NCBI GenBank assembly: GCA_030066085.1
Contig: JASJCI010000024.1
Span: 1-64,000, forward strand
From: Gammaproteobacteria bacterium
Lineage (GTDB): Bacteria; Pseudomonadota; Gammaproteobacteria; GCA-001735895
DNA: 64,000 bases
Direction: 5' to 3'
Of this stretch, positions 51,276-59,785 are shown in pieces. Made by a program: the position numbers and the translations under genes. Below the pieces are notes generated by a model that made no database searches, was not told the origin of the DNA, and worked only from the letters and a program-made list of their open reading frames with translations. The number at the start of each line of letters is the position of its first letter. Positions within the stretch are counted from its first letter, which is position 1.

Positions 51276-52381
51276 CAGCTGCAGTCGACCACGATGTTGC
51301 CGACGTGTTTTTTCTGCATGAAGACTTCCTGTGCCTGAGCCAGGTCCCGCAGGGCGAAGGTTTGCGCCAGCATCGGCTGCAGCAGGTCCTGTTGGATCAG
51401 GCGCACCAGGCGCGCCATGGTGCCGGGCGGCACGATCGTCGCGCCCGTCAACTGCAGGTCCTTGTAGACCAGCTGGCGCAGGTCGAACTCGACCATGGGT
51501 CCGGCAATCGAACCCGAACTCGAGTAACGTCCGCCCTGGCGCAAGGCATCGATCAACGGCATGAACATGCTGCCGCCAACCACGTCGAGGGCAACGTCGA
51601 TCGGTCCGCCGGCAGCAGCCCGGATTGCACCCTCGATATCCGCCTCGCCGCGATCGATGATGTGCGCCGCCCCGAGCGAGGTCAGCAGCCCGGCCTTGGC
51701 GGTCGAGGCGATGCCGATCACGCGCGCGCCGCGCAGCCGGCACAGCTGGATCGCGGCCGAGCCGACACCGCCGGATGCACCGGCGATCGCAACCGTTTCG
51801 CCAGGCCGCAGGCCGCTGCGCGCGACCAGGTTTTCCGCGGTGGTGTAGGCGCAGGGGTAGGTGGCCAGCTCGGCATCGGTTTGCGAGGTTTCGATCGCGA
51901 TCGCGTTTTCCGCGCGAATGCGGGTGTACTCGGCGAAACCGCCGTCGACCTCGGAGCCGAAGTATTGCGAGCGCGATGCATCCAGCCAGTCGCCGGTCGC
52001 CAGCAGCCACGGATCGAGCAGTACGCGTTCGCCGACGCGAGCCGGGTCGACACCTTCGCCGACGGCCGCGATCCGGCCAGCCACGTCGGCACCCTGGATG
52101 CGCGGAAAACGAATCTGCGCGTTGCCCCAGCTGCCGGTCGCGGCCTCGGCTTCGGCAAAACCGGATTTACCGCCGTCGTCGGTGATGCCCTCGGTCACCG
52201 TTTTCGAATACCAGGCGGTACGGGTATTGATGTCGGTATTGTTGAGCCCGCAGGCGCCGACGCGTACCAGTACTTCGCCATCGGCCGGCACCGGCGTGGG
52301 CCAGTCCTCGCGGTACTCGAGCATGTCCAGGCCGCCGTGTCCGGTCAGAACCACGGCGCGCATTACCTCTGGAATTGACAT
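51275..52381 (-). CDS. MDR-family zinc-less (quinone oxidoreductase-like) dehydrogenase
   Basis: A 368-residue medium-chain reductase. VRVGACGLNNTDINTRT lacks the zinc Cys-His set and is the quinone-oxidoreductase form. NADP binding is in AIAGASGGVGSAAIQLC. It reduces enones, quinones or related double bonds with NADPH. ATG 52381 (MSIPEV) follows a Shine-Dalgarno (GGGGGAA). It is translated just ahead of the enolase-superfamily gene, so the product of one may feed the other. Confidence 0.83.
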   Translation of the reverse strand: MSIPEVMRAVVLTGHGGLDMLEYREDWPTPVPADGEVLVRVGACGLNNTDINTRTAWYSKTVTEGITDDGGKSGFAEAEAATGSWGNAQIRFPRIQGADVAGRIAAVGEGVDPARVGERVLLDPWLLATGDWLDASRSQYFGSEVDGGFAEYTRIRAENAIAIETSQTDAELATYPCAYTTAENLVARSGLRPGETVAIAGASGGVGSAAIQLCRLRGARVIGIASTAKAGLLTSLGAAHIIDRGEADIEGAIRAAAGGPIDVALDVVGGSMFMPLIDALRQGGRYSSSGSIAGPMVEFDLRQLVYKDLQLTGATIVPPGTMARLVRLIQQDLLQPMLAQTFALRDLAQAQEVFMQKKHVGNIVVDCS

Positions 52382-52578
52382 TGTTTCCCCCGCAATCGAT
52401 GGCTCGGAATAGTATGCGCGAGCGGTTGCGCGAAACAATGTTTTTTTGTGAATCGCCGTGCCGGGACAGGCTTCGTGCCGGTTCCCCGGCAGCAGGCCTT
52501 TGACTGCACCGGATCCTTCGGGTCGCAGCACCGATTGCCGCTTGCGTGTGCCGGGGTTGCAGTGTTTTACTACCGGCC
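52382..52578. other. Divergent region
   Basis: About 200 nt between the MDR reductase (minus) and the rhodanese gene (plus). No clear promoter, repeat or protein. It probably holds both promoters. Confidence 0.35.
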
Positions 52579-53805
52579 ATGGCGCAACAGATCACAGTCG
52601 ACTCGTTTCGCACCCTGTTCGGCACCGACGAAGAGTTCGCGGTGATCGACCCGCGCCCGCGCGAACGCTTCGTGCAGAATCATTTGCTGGCCGCGAGCAA
52701 CCTTACGCCGGATCGCTTCGAGACCGAGCTTGCCTGGCGTGTACCGCGCACCGATACGCGCTGTGTGCTGGTGGACGATGGCGGGGAAGACGCTGATGCC
52801 GCGGCGGCAAAAATGTCCGCCCTTGGTTACGACCAGGTCGAAATTCTCGCCGGCGGCGTCGAAGCCTGGCGCGCCTCGGGAGCGCCGCTGTTCAGCGGCA
52901 GCAGCGTACCGGGCAAGGCGTTCGGCGAATTCATCGAAAAATCCTGCGCGACACCATCGATCACGGCGGCCGAGTTTGCCCGTCGCCGCGAGACCGGGTC
53001 GGCGCCGCTGCTGATCGATTCGCGCACGCGCGAGGAACACGAGAGTTACTGTATCCCCGGCGCCGTGTTGTGCCCGGGTGCCGAGCTCGTTTACCGGGTG
53101 TTGCCGCATGCCGGGGACGGGCGCGAGATCGTGGTTCACTGCGGCGGGCGGACGCGCAGCATTGTCGGTGCACAGACGCTGATCGATGCCGGCCTGGAAA
53201 ACGTCTGCGCGCTCGAGAACGGCACCATGGCCTGGCAGTTCGAAGGCTTCGAGCTGGAGCAGGGTAACGATCAGGCGCTGGCATCGCCGGCCCCGGCGCA
53301 ACTGGGCGCAATCCAGGAGCGCGCGCGTGCCATGGCCGAGACCTGGTATATCGACCGGGTCAGCTCGATCCCGGCACAGGAAGTACGTACCCGCTATCTC
53401 ATCGATGTGCGCGGGCGCGACGAGTACGAGAACGGTCATATCCGCGGATCCCTGCACGTACCCGGCGGGCACCTGCTGCAGAATGTCGATCGCTACCTGC
53501 TGGTGCGGAACGCCATCGTCATCCTGATCGACGGTGACCGCGTGCGCGCGATCACGACCGCGATCTGGCTGCGCCGCATGGGCTGGCGCCGCGTGTTCGT
53601 GTTCTCCCTCGACGACGACAAGTCCAACCTCGAGTTCGGCCCGGGGCCGTTGCCGAGCCCGCTCGAGGACCGTGATCTCGATCCGGCCGATCACGCCGAC
53701 GCGGAGGAGCTGCTGGCGCGCAACCGGGCTTACCTCGAGTGGGAAATTGGATTGATCGACCAGTTGCCGGGCGAACCCTCGGCAACCTACATCGAGCGCG
53801 CCTGA
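52579..53805 (+). CDS. Triple-domain rhodanese-like protein
   Basis: A 408-residue protein with three rhodanese domains: ~5-105 (EFAVIDPRPRERFVQNHL), ~130-235 (LLIDSRTREEHESYCIPGA) and ~265-375 (YLIDVRGRDEYENGHIRGS). Only the middle domain shows the active-site Cys in VVHCGGRTRSIVG. At the equivalent places the first has CVLVDDGGEDA and the third VILIDGDRVRA, without Cys. It probably moves sulfane sulfur. The ATG at 52579 has no obvious Shine-Dalgarno. Downstream is a 160-nt region with a leader ORF. Confidence 0.75.
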   Translation: MAQQITVDSFRTLFGTDEEFAVIDPRPRERFVQNHLLAASNLTPDRFETELAWRVPRTDTRCVLVDDGGEDADAAAAKMSALGYDQVEILAGGVEAWRASGAPLFSGSSVPGKAFGEFIEKSCATPSITAAEFARRRETGSAPLLIDSRTREEHESYCIPGAVLCPGAELVYRVLPHAGDGREIVVHCGGRTRSIVGAQTLIDAGLENVCALENGTMAWQFEGFELEQGNDQALASPAPAQLGAIQERARAMAETWYIDRVSSIPAQEVRTRYLIDVRGRDEYENGHIRGSLHVPGGHLLQNVDRYLLVRNAIVILIDGDRVRAITTAIWLRRMGWRRVFVFSLDDDKSNLEFGPGPLPSPLEDRDLDPADHADAEELLARNRAYLEWEIGLIDQLPGEPSATYIERA

Positions 53806-53940
53806 AGCGCCGACAGCTGCATGGCGACTGCTTTCGCCGGATTGCGGTCGACTTTTATCATTGATCCAATCGAAATTCGTGGTTTGCGCCCGCTTCGCCG
53901 ACCCTCCATACTCGCCCGAACAGAGAGGAGGACTGCCGTG

Positions 53941-53973
53941 ATGTACGTCGTCGGGGTATGCAAAAATGACTGA
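53941..53973 (+). CDS. 10-residue leader ORF with strong ribosome site, overlapping the next start
   Basis: ATG TAC GTC ... TGA encodes a decapeptide (MYVVGVCKND). A perfect Shine-Dalgarno (AGGAGGA, 53926-53932) sits 8 nt upstream. Its stop overlaps the FrhB-like start (ATGACTGA). Ribosomes loaded here would end exactly at the next start, giving translational coupling. The FrhB-like gene has only a weak ribosome site of its own. It could instead be chance; there are no database hits to cite. Confidence 0.45.
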   Translation: MYVVGVCKND

Positions 53974-55249
53974 TGCGGATCCGAAAGCGCGGCTCGACGC
54001 GATCGTCGAGCAGGGACTGTGTATCGGTTGCGGCCTGTGCCAGGCGGTCGCCGGCAAGGACGTGGTGCGCGTGGTGAAGACCGCGAGCGGCTACCTGCAC
54101 CCGGTGGTCGTGGGTGAACTCGAAGCGGCGCAGGTCGACCGGATTTACGAGGTTTGTCCCGGCACCCGCATCGAGGGCTTGCCGGAGCGTTTGCTCGACG
54201 AGGAGACCCGGGTCGACAACGTCTGGGGTCCCTGGCAGAGAATCGTGCGCGCCTGGGCGGCGGATCCCGAGATGCGCTACGAGGGAGCCACCGGCGGCGT
54301 GCTGACCGCGCTGGCTGCCTACCTGCTCGATTCGGGGCGGGTGAACTTCGTCCTGCATGCACGCGCATCCGCAACCGAGCCCAGTTTCGGTGACGCGACC
54401 ATCAGTCGCAGTCGAGCCGATGTCCTGGCCGCGGCGGGATCGCGTTACGGCCCGACGGCGACCCTGATCGATATCGATGCGGTGCTCTCGCTCGGCGAAC
54501 CCTTCGCCGTCGTCGGTACTCCCTGCGACCTGTCCGCGCTGCGCAATCACGCCGAATTCGATCCGCGGGTCGACCAGCTGGTGCGCTACTGGATGACGAT
54601 GGTCTGCGGCGGCTTCGGCGCCCCGGAAACGACCCTGGCGTTTTACCAGCGCAACGGCATCGATCCGGCGCAGGTCACCGCGCTGCGCTACCGCGGTCGC
54701 GGCTGCCCGGGACCGACCCGGGTCGAGACCGCGCAGGGTGCCGCGGAGTATCACTATCTCGATTACTGGGGTGACGACGAAAGCATGTGGGGTCTGCCGT
54801 TTCGCTGCAAGATCTGCCCGGACGGTATCGGCGAGACCGCCGACATCGCCGCGTCGGATACCTGGCCCGGCGGTTCGCCCAACCGCGTCGACAGCGAGAC
54901 CGATCCCGGCACCAACGGCGTGATCGCGCGCACGCGCGCCGGCGCGGAGTTGCTGGCGGCAGCCGCGCAAGACGGGGCGCTAGCAATCGAATACGATATC
55001 ACCGCGGACGACATGAGCATCTACCAGCCGCACCAGATGCACAAGAAGTACGCGGTCTGGGCCCGCCACCAGGGTCTGGGCGACGCGGGCAGGATCGTGC
55101 CGCGTACCGCGCGCCTGCGGATCGAGGAACTCGCGGCCGAGCTGCCCGAGGCGACTAACCGCTACCAGCGCGACGGCACGCGCCGCCGCATCGAGGCCGG
55201 CAAGGCGACTTTACCGACGCCGGCGATGTCGGGAGGCGGGGATGACTGA
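53966..55249 (+). CDS. FrhB-like (F420-hydrogenase beta subunit family) Fe-S flavoprotein
   Basis: A 427-residue protein. GLCIGCGLC (~residues 17-25) with VCPG further on is a 4Fe-4S ferredoxin-like motif. GVLTALAAYLL, CDLSALRNHAEF and the later Cys-rich RCKICPDGIGETADIAASDT are the FrhB family core that binds iron-sulfur and flavin. Gammaproteobacteria mostly lack F420, and relatives outside methanogens act as reductases on other substrates. It overlaps the downstream TauD-family start by 8 nt and is preceded by a leader ORF. Confidence 0.8.
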   Translation: MTDADPKARLDAIVEQGLCIGCGLCQAVAGKDVVRVVKTASGYLHPVVVGELEAAQVDRIYEVCPGTRIEGLPERLLDEETRVDNVWGPWQRIVRAWAADPEMRYEGATGGVLTALAAYLLDSGRVNFVLHARASATEPSFGDATISRSRADVLAAAGSRYGPTATLIDIDAVLSLGEPFAVVGTPCDLSALRNHAEFDPRVDQLVRYWMTMVCGGFGAPETTLAFYQRNGIDPAQVTALRYRGRGCPGPTRVETAQGAAEYHYLDYWGDDESMWGLPFRCKICPDGIGETADIAASDTWPGGSPNRVDSETDPGTNGVIARTRAGAELLAAAAQDGALAIEYDITADDMSIYQPHQMHKKYAVWARHQGLGDAGRIVPRTARLRIEELAAELPEATNRYQRDGTRRRIEAGKATLPTPAMSGGGDD

Positions 55250-56084
55250 ATCGATTCGGGTCACGCCGCTGACCGGTTGTATTGGCGCCCGTATCGAAGG
55301 CATCGACTTCGATGCCGGCATCGACGACGCGGGATTTGCGCGCCTGCGCGATGAACTGATGCGTTACAAGGTACTGGTTTTTCCCCGTCCGTCGCTCAGC
55401 CCCGCGGCACATGTAACCCTGGGCGCACGCTTCGGTGAGCTCGAGCCGCGGCATCCGGACTACCCGACGATCGATGGCCTGGAAAATATCATGGTGATCG
55501 AAAACGGTCCCGAACGGCCGCCGGACAACGAATCCTGGCACAAGGACATGACTTTTCTGCCGCACCCGCCGCACTGCTCGCTGCTGCAGGCGAAGGTACT
55601 GCCCGCGCGCGGCGGCGATACCATGTTTGCCAACATGGCGGCGATTCTCGAGGACCTGTCGCCACCGCTGCGTGACCTGCTGCAGCAACTGACCGTGGTG
55701 CATGACCAGGTCCGCGGCTTTGCGCCGACCCTGCTCGACAACCGGGAATACGAGCGGCTGGAAAACATGCGGGCGAAACCCGAGTCCCTGCGGCGCAATG
55801 TCCACCCGGCGGTGGGAGTGCATCCGCTGACGGGCGACGCTTACCTCGGCGTCGACTGCTGTTTCGTCAGTCACTTCGTCGAACTCGAGCGCAACGAGAG
55901 CGACGCGTTACTAGGCCTGTTACGCGACCTGATCCGTGAACCGCGCTACCAGGTGCGCGTCGCCTGGCAAGCGGACGATCTCGCGATCTGGGACAACGTC
56001 TCGACCCTGCATTACGCGGTGGGCGATTACCGTGAATACCGCCGCATGCAGCGCGTCACCGTCAGCCGTTACCACGACGCCTGA
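55242..56084 (+). CDS. TauD/TfdA-family 2-oxoglutarate dioxygenase
   Basis: A 280-residue dioxygenase. HxD lies in SWHKDMTFLP, the distal His in VSTLHYAVGDYR, and the 2-oxoglutarate Arg in RRMQRVTVSRY. It is a relative of the one at 38634, not a close copy. The 8-nt overlap with the FrhB-like gene makes coupled expression likely; the two may modify one substrate in turn. Downstream is a repeat-rich region. Confidence 0.85.
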   Translation: MTESIRVTPLTGCIGARIEGIDFDAGIDDAGFARLRDELMRYKVLVFPRPSLSPAAHVTLGARFGELEPRHPDYPTIDGLENIMVIENGPERPPDNESWHKDMTFLPHPPHCSLLQAKVLPARGGDTMFANMAAILEDLSPPLRDLLQQLTVVHDQVRGFAPTLLDNREYERLENMRAKPESLRRNVHPAVGVHPLTGDAYLGVDCCFVSHFVELERNESDALLGLLRDLIREPRYQVRVAWQADDLAIWDNVSTLHYAVGDYREYRRMQRVTVSRYHDA

Positions 56085-56357
56085 TCCCGCCGCGGTCAGG
56101 TGGTGCCACCCTTTTCGGGGACAGTTTACTTATCTATTTCGGTGACACTTTAGATGATCCGGTCGATCCAGGGGCTACCAGGCCCTGTGGAACCGAGGCT
56201 GGGGGCTGCATCTGGCGAAACTGCCCGGTTTTACCGCGCTGGCTTTGCCGCTTTTTTGCTACCGGCAGCAAGGGCTGGATTTCTTATAAGCTATTGATTT
56301 TTATAGTTTTCGGGTAAGCTGTCCCCGAAACTGATTAGTAAACTGTCCCCGCAATTG
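56085..56357. other. Repeat-bearing intergenic region between convergent genes
   Basis: The 273-nt region is bounded by the paired repeats listed at 56116-56351. Between them lies only a short frame (from ATG 56154, 47 codons) with no ribosome site and no resemblance I recognise. Confidence 0.5.
56116..56351. repeat. Segment bounded by exact 15-bp inverted repeats
   Basis: CGGGGACAGTTTACT (56116-56130) has its exact reverse complement at 56337-56351. A partial third copy (CTGTCCCCGAAA, 56319-56330) lies inside. The GGGGACAG core is familiar from small dispersed repeats near IS200-like or REP-type transposases. It could be a remnant of a mobile element; no transposase is present. Confidence 0.55.
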
Positions 56358-57251
56358 TCAGGCGGTCGGGGTGCCGGTTTTTCTGGCCGACAGCGCGGGC
56401 AATAACAGCACCAGCGCCAGCGCGCCGACAATCAGCAGCAGGGCGCTCAGTTCGGCGAGACCGACCGGTTCGTCGAGGATCAGGTGGCTCGAATAGACGC
56501 CGATCACCGGGACCATCAGTGTGCCGATTGCCGCCACCGATGCCGGCAGCAGGGTTACGACCTTGAAGTAGGCCCACTGGCAGAAACTCATCGGGAACAG
56601 GAACAGGTAGACCAGCGCGACCACGGCGGGCAGGCTCAGCGCGGCCAGGTCCGGCAACGGTTCGCTGGCCAACGCGACCAGCGTAACCGGTAGCGCGCTG
56701 AACAACAGTTGCCAGGCGACGTTGGTCAGCACCGGCAGTTGCCAGTTGAAACGCTTGAGCAGAATCGTGCCGATTGCCCAGCTGACGGCCGCCAGCAGCA
56801 TGAACAAGGCGCCCACGGGCGCCTGCCGCAGGATCACCAGGTCCTGGCCGATCAGCACGCCGAGCCCGCTTACGCCGAGTAGCAGGCCGGCAATCTTGGC
56901 CAGCGTAATACGTTCCCCCAGCAGCGGCGACGCAAGCAGCGTGGCCCATACCGGCATCGTGAACGCGATGATAGACGCGCGCCCGGCCGGCATCAGCGAT
57001 ACGCCGTAGGCCGAGAACACCATCCAGCCCAGGATCGCGAAACCGCCGCAGAGTGCCACCGGTGCGAGTTCGCGCCGCTGCAGGCGCCAGCGGTTGCCGG
57101 ACAGGCCGGATAGCGCAAGCAGGATCGAACCGCCGGCCAGCAGGCACAGCGCGCGAAACCACCAGACCGTCAGTTCGCCCAGGATGATTTTCATGCCGGG
57201 CCAGTTCAGGCCCCAGAACAGCGCCAGGCCCGCCAGCAGCAGGATCGGCAT
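56358..57251 (-). CDS. EamA/DMT-superfamily transporter
   Basis: A 297-residue membrane protein with ten hydrophobic segments. The conserved ends of the two EamA halves are in ATLLASPLLGERITLAK and IGVYSSHLILDEPVGLAE. Exporter of unknown substrate. ATG 57251 (MPILLLAG) is the start; the longer frame upstream is a shadow of azlD. It reads 20 nt after the AzlD stop on the same strand, in a run of transporters. Confidence 0.84.
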   Translation of the reverse strand: MPILLLAGLALFWGLNWPGMKIILGELTVWWFRALCLLAGGSILLALSGLSGNRWRLQRRELAPVALCGGFAILGWMVFSAYGVSLMPAGRASIIAFTMPVWATLLASPLLGERITLAKIAGLLLGVSGLGVLIGQDLVILRQAPVGALFMLLAAVSWAIGTILLKRFNWQLPVLTNVAWQLLFSALPVTLVALASEPLPDLAALSLPAVVALVYLFLFPMSFCQWAYFKVVTLLPASVAAIGTLMVPVIGVYSSHLILDEPVGLAELSALLLIVGALALVLLLPALSARKTGTPTA

Positions 57252-57271
57252 CGGCGTGATGCGTGCCTGCG

Positions 57272-57589
57272 TCACGCGATTACCGAGTCGAGCCAGGGAC
57301 CGCCGAACAGCAGCACGGCGAGGCCGGTGCCGGTGGCGACCACCACGTTGTTGCTGCGCCACATGATCAGTACGACGCAGGCCATCGCGGCGATCTCGCC
57401 GGGACTGCCCTGGCGTACGGCGGGCGCGAGGATTGCCATGAAGGCGCAACCGGGCAGGGCTTCGAGTACCGGTTTGATACCCTGGATATGGCGCAGCTGC
57501 AGGCCGATGAAGTAACCGGTCAGGCGCGTCAGGTAGACGATCGCGGCCATCATGAAAATTGCGAGCAACGCCGACTGCTGGTCAACCAC
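57272..57589 (-). CDS. azlD: AzlD-family branched-chain amino-acid export subunit
   Basis: A 105-residue protein with three to four hydrophobic segments (VYLTRLTGYFIGLQLRHIQG, EALPGCAFMAILAPAVRQG). Size and sequence fit AzlD, the small partner of AzlC in branched-chain amino-acid export. It overlaps the AzlC stop by 8 nt. Confidence 0.85.
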   Translation of the reverse strand: MVDQQSALLAIFMMAAIVYLTRLTGYFIGLQLRHIQGIKPVLEALPGCAFMAILAPAVRQGSPGEIAAMACVVLIMWRSNNVVVATGTGLAVLLFGGPWLDSVIA

Positions 57590-58268
57590 GGCGTCGTTCC
57601 TGGTAAATCGCGATCACGACGCCGGCGCCGACCGACAGCAGCAGGATCAGGTAGTCGGGCGCACCCAGCTCGAACAGCAGCAGCGCGGCGGCGCCCGATA
57701 CCAGCCAGGGCAGCGGCGGCGTCTTCGTGTTCTTGAAGAACAGCATCATCATGGTTGCCAGCACCAGCGGGCCGGCGAAGGACACCTGGCCGAGATCAAA
57801 ATTGGCGAACAGGTGTGCCGCGTTCAGACCGATCAGGGTCGACGTGAGCCAGCTGACCATCATCGACACCCCGTAACCGGTGACGTAGCCGAGCCGGTCG
57901 ACTTCGTCGTCGACCCGGAAACTGGTAACCACGCCGGGATCGTTCAGCAGAAACAGCCAGGCGATGCGCCGGCGCAGGCTGTGGCCGTCGAAGTGGTGCG
58001 TCATTGCCATGCCGAGCAGCAGGTTGCGCGTGCTGACGAGGAACACCGACAGTGCGATCGTGGCGTAGGGGATCGGTGCCTGCCAGAACTCGAGGGCGGC
58101 GAACTGTCCCGACGCGGTAAACGAGGTCAGGCTCATCAGCAGGGCCTGCCATTGCTGCAGGCCGACCGCGGAGGCGGTGATACCGAACATGACGCCGAAG
58201 ATGAAGGTCGAGATGAAATAGTCGCCGGACAGGCGGATACCGAGCCACGCACTTTGCGCGGTCGTCAC
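57582..58268 (-). CDS. azlC: AzlC-family branched-chain amino-acid permease
   Basis: A 228-residue protein with six to seven hydrophobic segments. SGDYFISTFIFGVMFGITASA and LTSFTASGQFAALEFWQAP match AzlC. It starts at GTG 58268 and overlaps the EamA stop (GTGA). With AzlD it should export branched-chain amino acids or analogues. A longer frame into the EamA gene is only an out-of-frame shadow, so there is no fusion. Confidence 0.84.
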   Translation of the reverse strand: MTTAQSAWLGIRLSGDYFISTFIFGVMFGITASAVGLQQWQALLMSLTSFTASGQFAALEFWQAPIPYATIALSVFLVSTRNLLLGMAMTHHFDGHSLRRRIAWLFLLNDPGVVTSFRVDDEVDRLGYVTGYGVSMMVSWLTSTLIGLNAAHLFANFDLGQVSFAGPLVLATMMMLFFKNTKTPPLPWLVSGAAALLLFELGAPDYLILLLSVGAGVVIAIYQERRRG

Positions 58269-59209
58269 GCCTGTCTCCGCGCGGAGTTTTCGAACAGCAG
58301 CAGGGCGAACAGGACCAGCGCGAAGCCCCCCCACTGCAACGGGGTGAAGGTTTCGCCGAAGATGAACCACGCAAACAGGGCCGCCAGCGGTGGCTCGACC
58401 AGCGTAATCATGCTCGCGCGCGCGGCGCCGAGGATTCGCGCGCCGGCAAAAAAGGCTACCCAGGAAACACAGTAGGCAATGCCGTTGCCGACCAGCCCGC
58501 TCATGCCCAGGGTGGTCTGCGGCAATCGAAAGTCGCCGAATACCGCCAGCCCGGCAGCAAACACCAGGAAACTCCACAGGCTCATGTAAAAACTGGATAC
58601 CAGCGAGCCGCTGTGCTCGGTGACGCGAACGTTGGTCAGCGTGATGACAACGGTGGCCAGCATCGCCATCAGCGCCAGCGCCACGCCGATCGGGCTGATC
58701 TGTTCGAATTCGACACCGAGTATCAATACCAGGCCGAGAATCGCGACCAGGCCCCACAACCACTGCGCGGGTGCGAGGCGGATGTTGCCGACGAGGTGGC
58801 TCCAGGTTGCGAGCACCATCGGGTACAGGTAGAGAATCAGTAGCGCGAGGCTGATATTGATCGTCAGGATCGCGCCGTAAACGCCGTACACGAACACGGC
58901 CCCGGCAAGACCCGCGACCAGGCTGGGTCCCAGCAGTTCGCGCGGCAGGCGCAGCGACTGGCGTAACAGCAGGACCACCAGCGCCAGCAGCAGCGTGGAT
59001 ACGATACCGCGCGCAAAGGCCACGGTCATGACGTTGCTGTCGGCCTCGTAAGCCAGCTTCGCGGTGGTCGGCAGGAACACGACACCGAGACCGGACAGCA
59101 GCAGGTAGCCGATACCGACCATTTGCCGCGACGGCGGTCGCGATGCGATTGTCGACGTGTTCAACGAGGTGATTCCGGTCAGGGACGTTAGCCTTTTGCG
59201 CGCGACCAT
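58265..59209 (-). CDS. EamA/DMT-superfamily transporter
   Basis: A 314-residue membrane protein with ten hydrophobic segments. LLILYLYPMVLATWSHLVGN and PPLAALFAWFIFGETFTPLQ are EamA half ends. It heads a four-gene export operon: EamA, AzlC, AzlD, EamA, coupled by 4- and 8-nt overlaps. Substrate unknown; amino acids are likely from the AzlCD partners. Confidence 0.84.
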   Translation of the reverse strand: MVARKRLTSLTGITSLNTSTIASRPPSRQMVGIGYLLLSGLGVVFLPTTAKLAYEADSNVMTVAFARGIVSTLLLALVVLLLRQSLRLPRELLGPSLVAGLAGAVFVYGVYGAILTINISLALLILYLYPMVLATWSHLVGNIRLAPAQWLWGLVAILGLVLILGVEFEQISPIGVALALMAMLATVVITLTNVRVTEHSGSLVSSFYMSLWSFLVFAAGLAVFGDFRLPQTTLGMSGLVGNGIAYCVSWVAFFAGARILGAARASMITLVEPPLAALFAWFIFGETFTPLQWGGFALVLFALLLFENSARRQA

Positions 59210-59252
59210 ACCACAGACACGGGGCGGGGTTCGGCATTTGTGCCGCCAGCAA

Positions 59253-59261
59253 TGTTATAGT
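59253..59261 (+). promoter_or_regulatory. Extended -10 promoter for the cupin-pot operon
   Basis: TGTTATAGT (59253-59261) is an extended -10 element (TGnTATAGT). No -35 of quality is seen. The predicted start near 59268 leaves a 47-nt leader. Confidence 0.45.
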
Positions 59262-59314
59262 GTCGACCGGTTTCGAAAAAGCGCCGGCGACAGAACCGGC
59301 CGAGACGAGGGCCC

Positions 59315-59686
59315 ATGCACAAATACCCCCATCGCGAGGTTCCCGCGGACCTCGAATCCTGGCCGTTCGATAATCCCGCCTCGGACTACCGGATCCTGCG
59401 CGGCGATCCGCGCGCCAGCGGTCGCATCGACGCCGGCGGTAACGATCAGGGCAGCCGGCTCGGGATCTGGTCCTGTACCGAGGGGGCGTTCGAATGTACC
59501 GAACTGGGTGATGAACTGCAGACGATTCTCGCCGGCCGCCTGACGCTGACGCGCGCCGACGGCGAGACCGTCGAGGCGGGCCCGGGCGACAGTATCTTCA
59601 CCCGCCGCGGCGAGCGCGTCGTGTGGGATATCCACGAGACCGTCACCAAGGTTTTTTTCACGCATCTCGCCGCCGACGGCGATTAA
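59315..59686 (+). CDS. Cupin-domain protein (DUF861-like)
   Basis: A 123-residue single-cupin protein. GIWSCTEGAFECTELGDELQ and EAGPGDSIFTRRGERVVWDI are the two cupin motifs in the form of the ureidoglycine-aminohydrolase/EutQ-like DUF861 group, with few metal-binding His. It is followed by the potABCD genes on the same strand, about 100 nt downstream. It may bind the transported compound or a relative. Confidence 0.72.
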   Translation: MHKYPHREVPADLESWPFDNPASDYRILRGDPRASGRIDAGGNDQGSRLGIWSCTEGAFECTELGDELQTILAGRLTLTRADGETVEAGPGDSIFTRRGERVVWDIHETVTKVFFTHLAADGD

Positions 59687-59785
59687 TGGCAAGCTTATGC
59701 TCTTGTCGATTCGCGGGGGGAGATCGAAAATGCCAGTGACGGGTTTTATCACCCCGGTAGCGGTGAATTGCGAACGGATTGCCCG

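Noticed and set aside
50172-52010. Apparent 612-residue enolase-superfamily fusion
   Set aside because: The extra 245 residues are the MDR reductase gene in another frame; the true start is 51275.
57582-59252. Apparent fusion of AzlC with a 330-residue N-terminal part
   Set aside because: The extra part is the EamA gene read out of frame. The GTG at 58268 overlaps the EamA stop as in a coupled pair.
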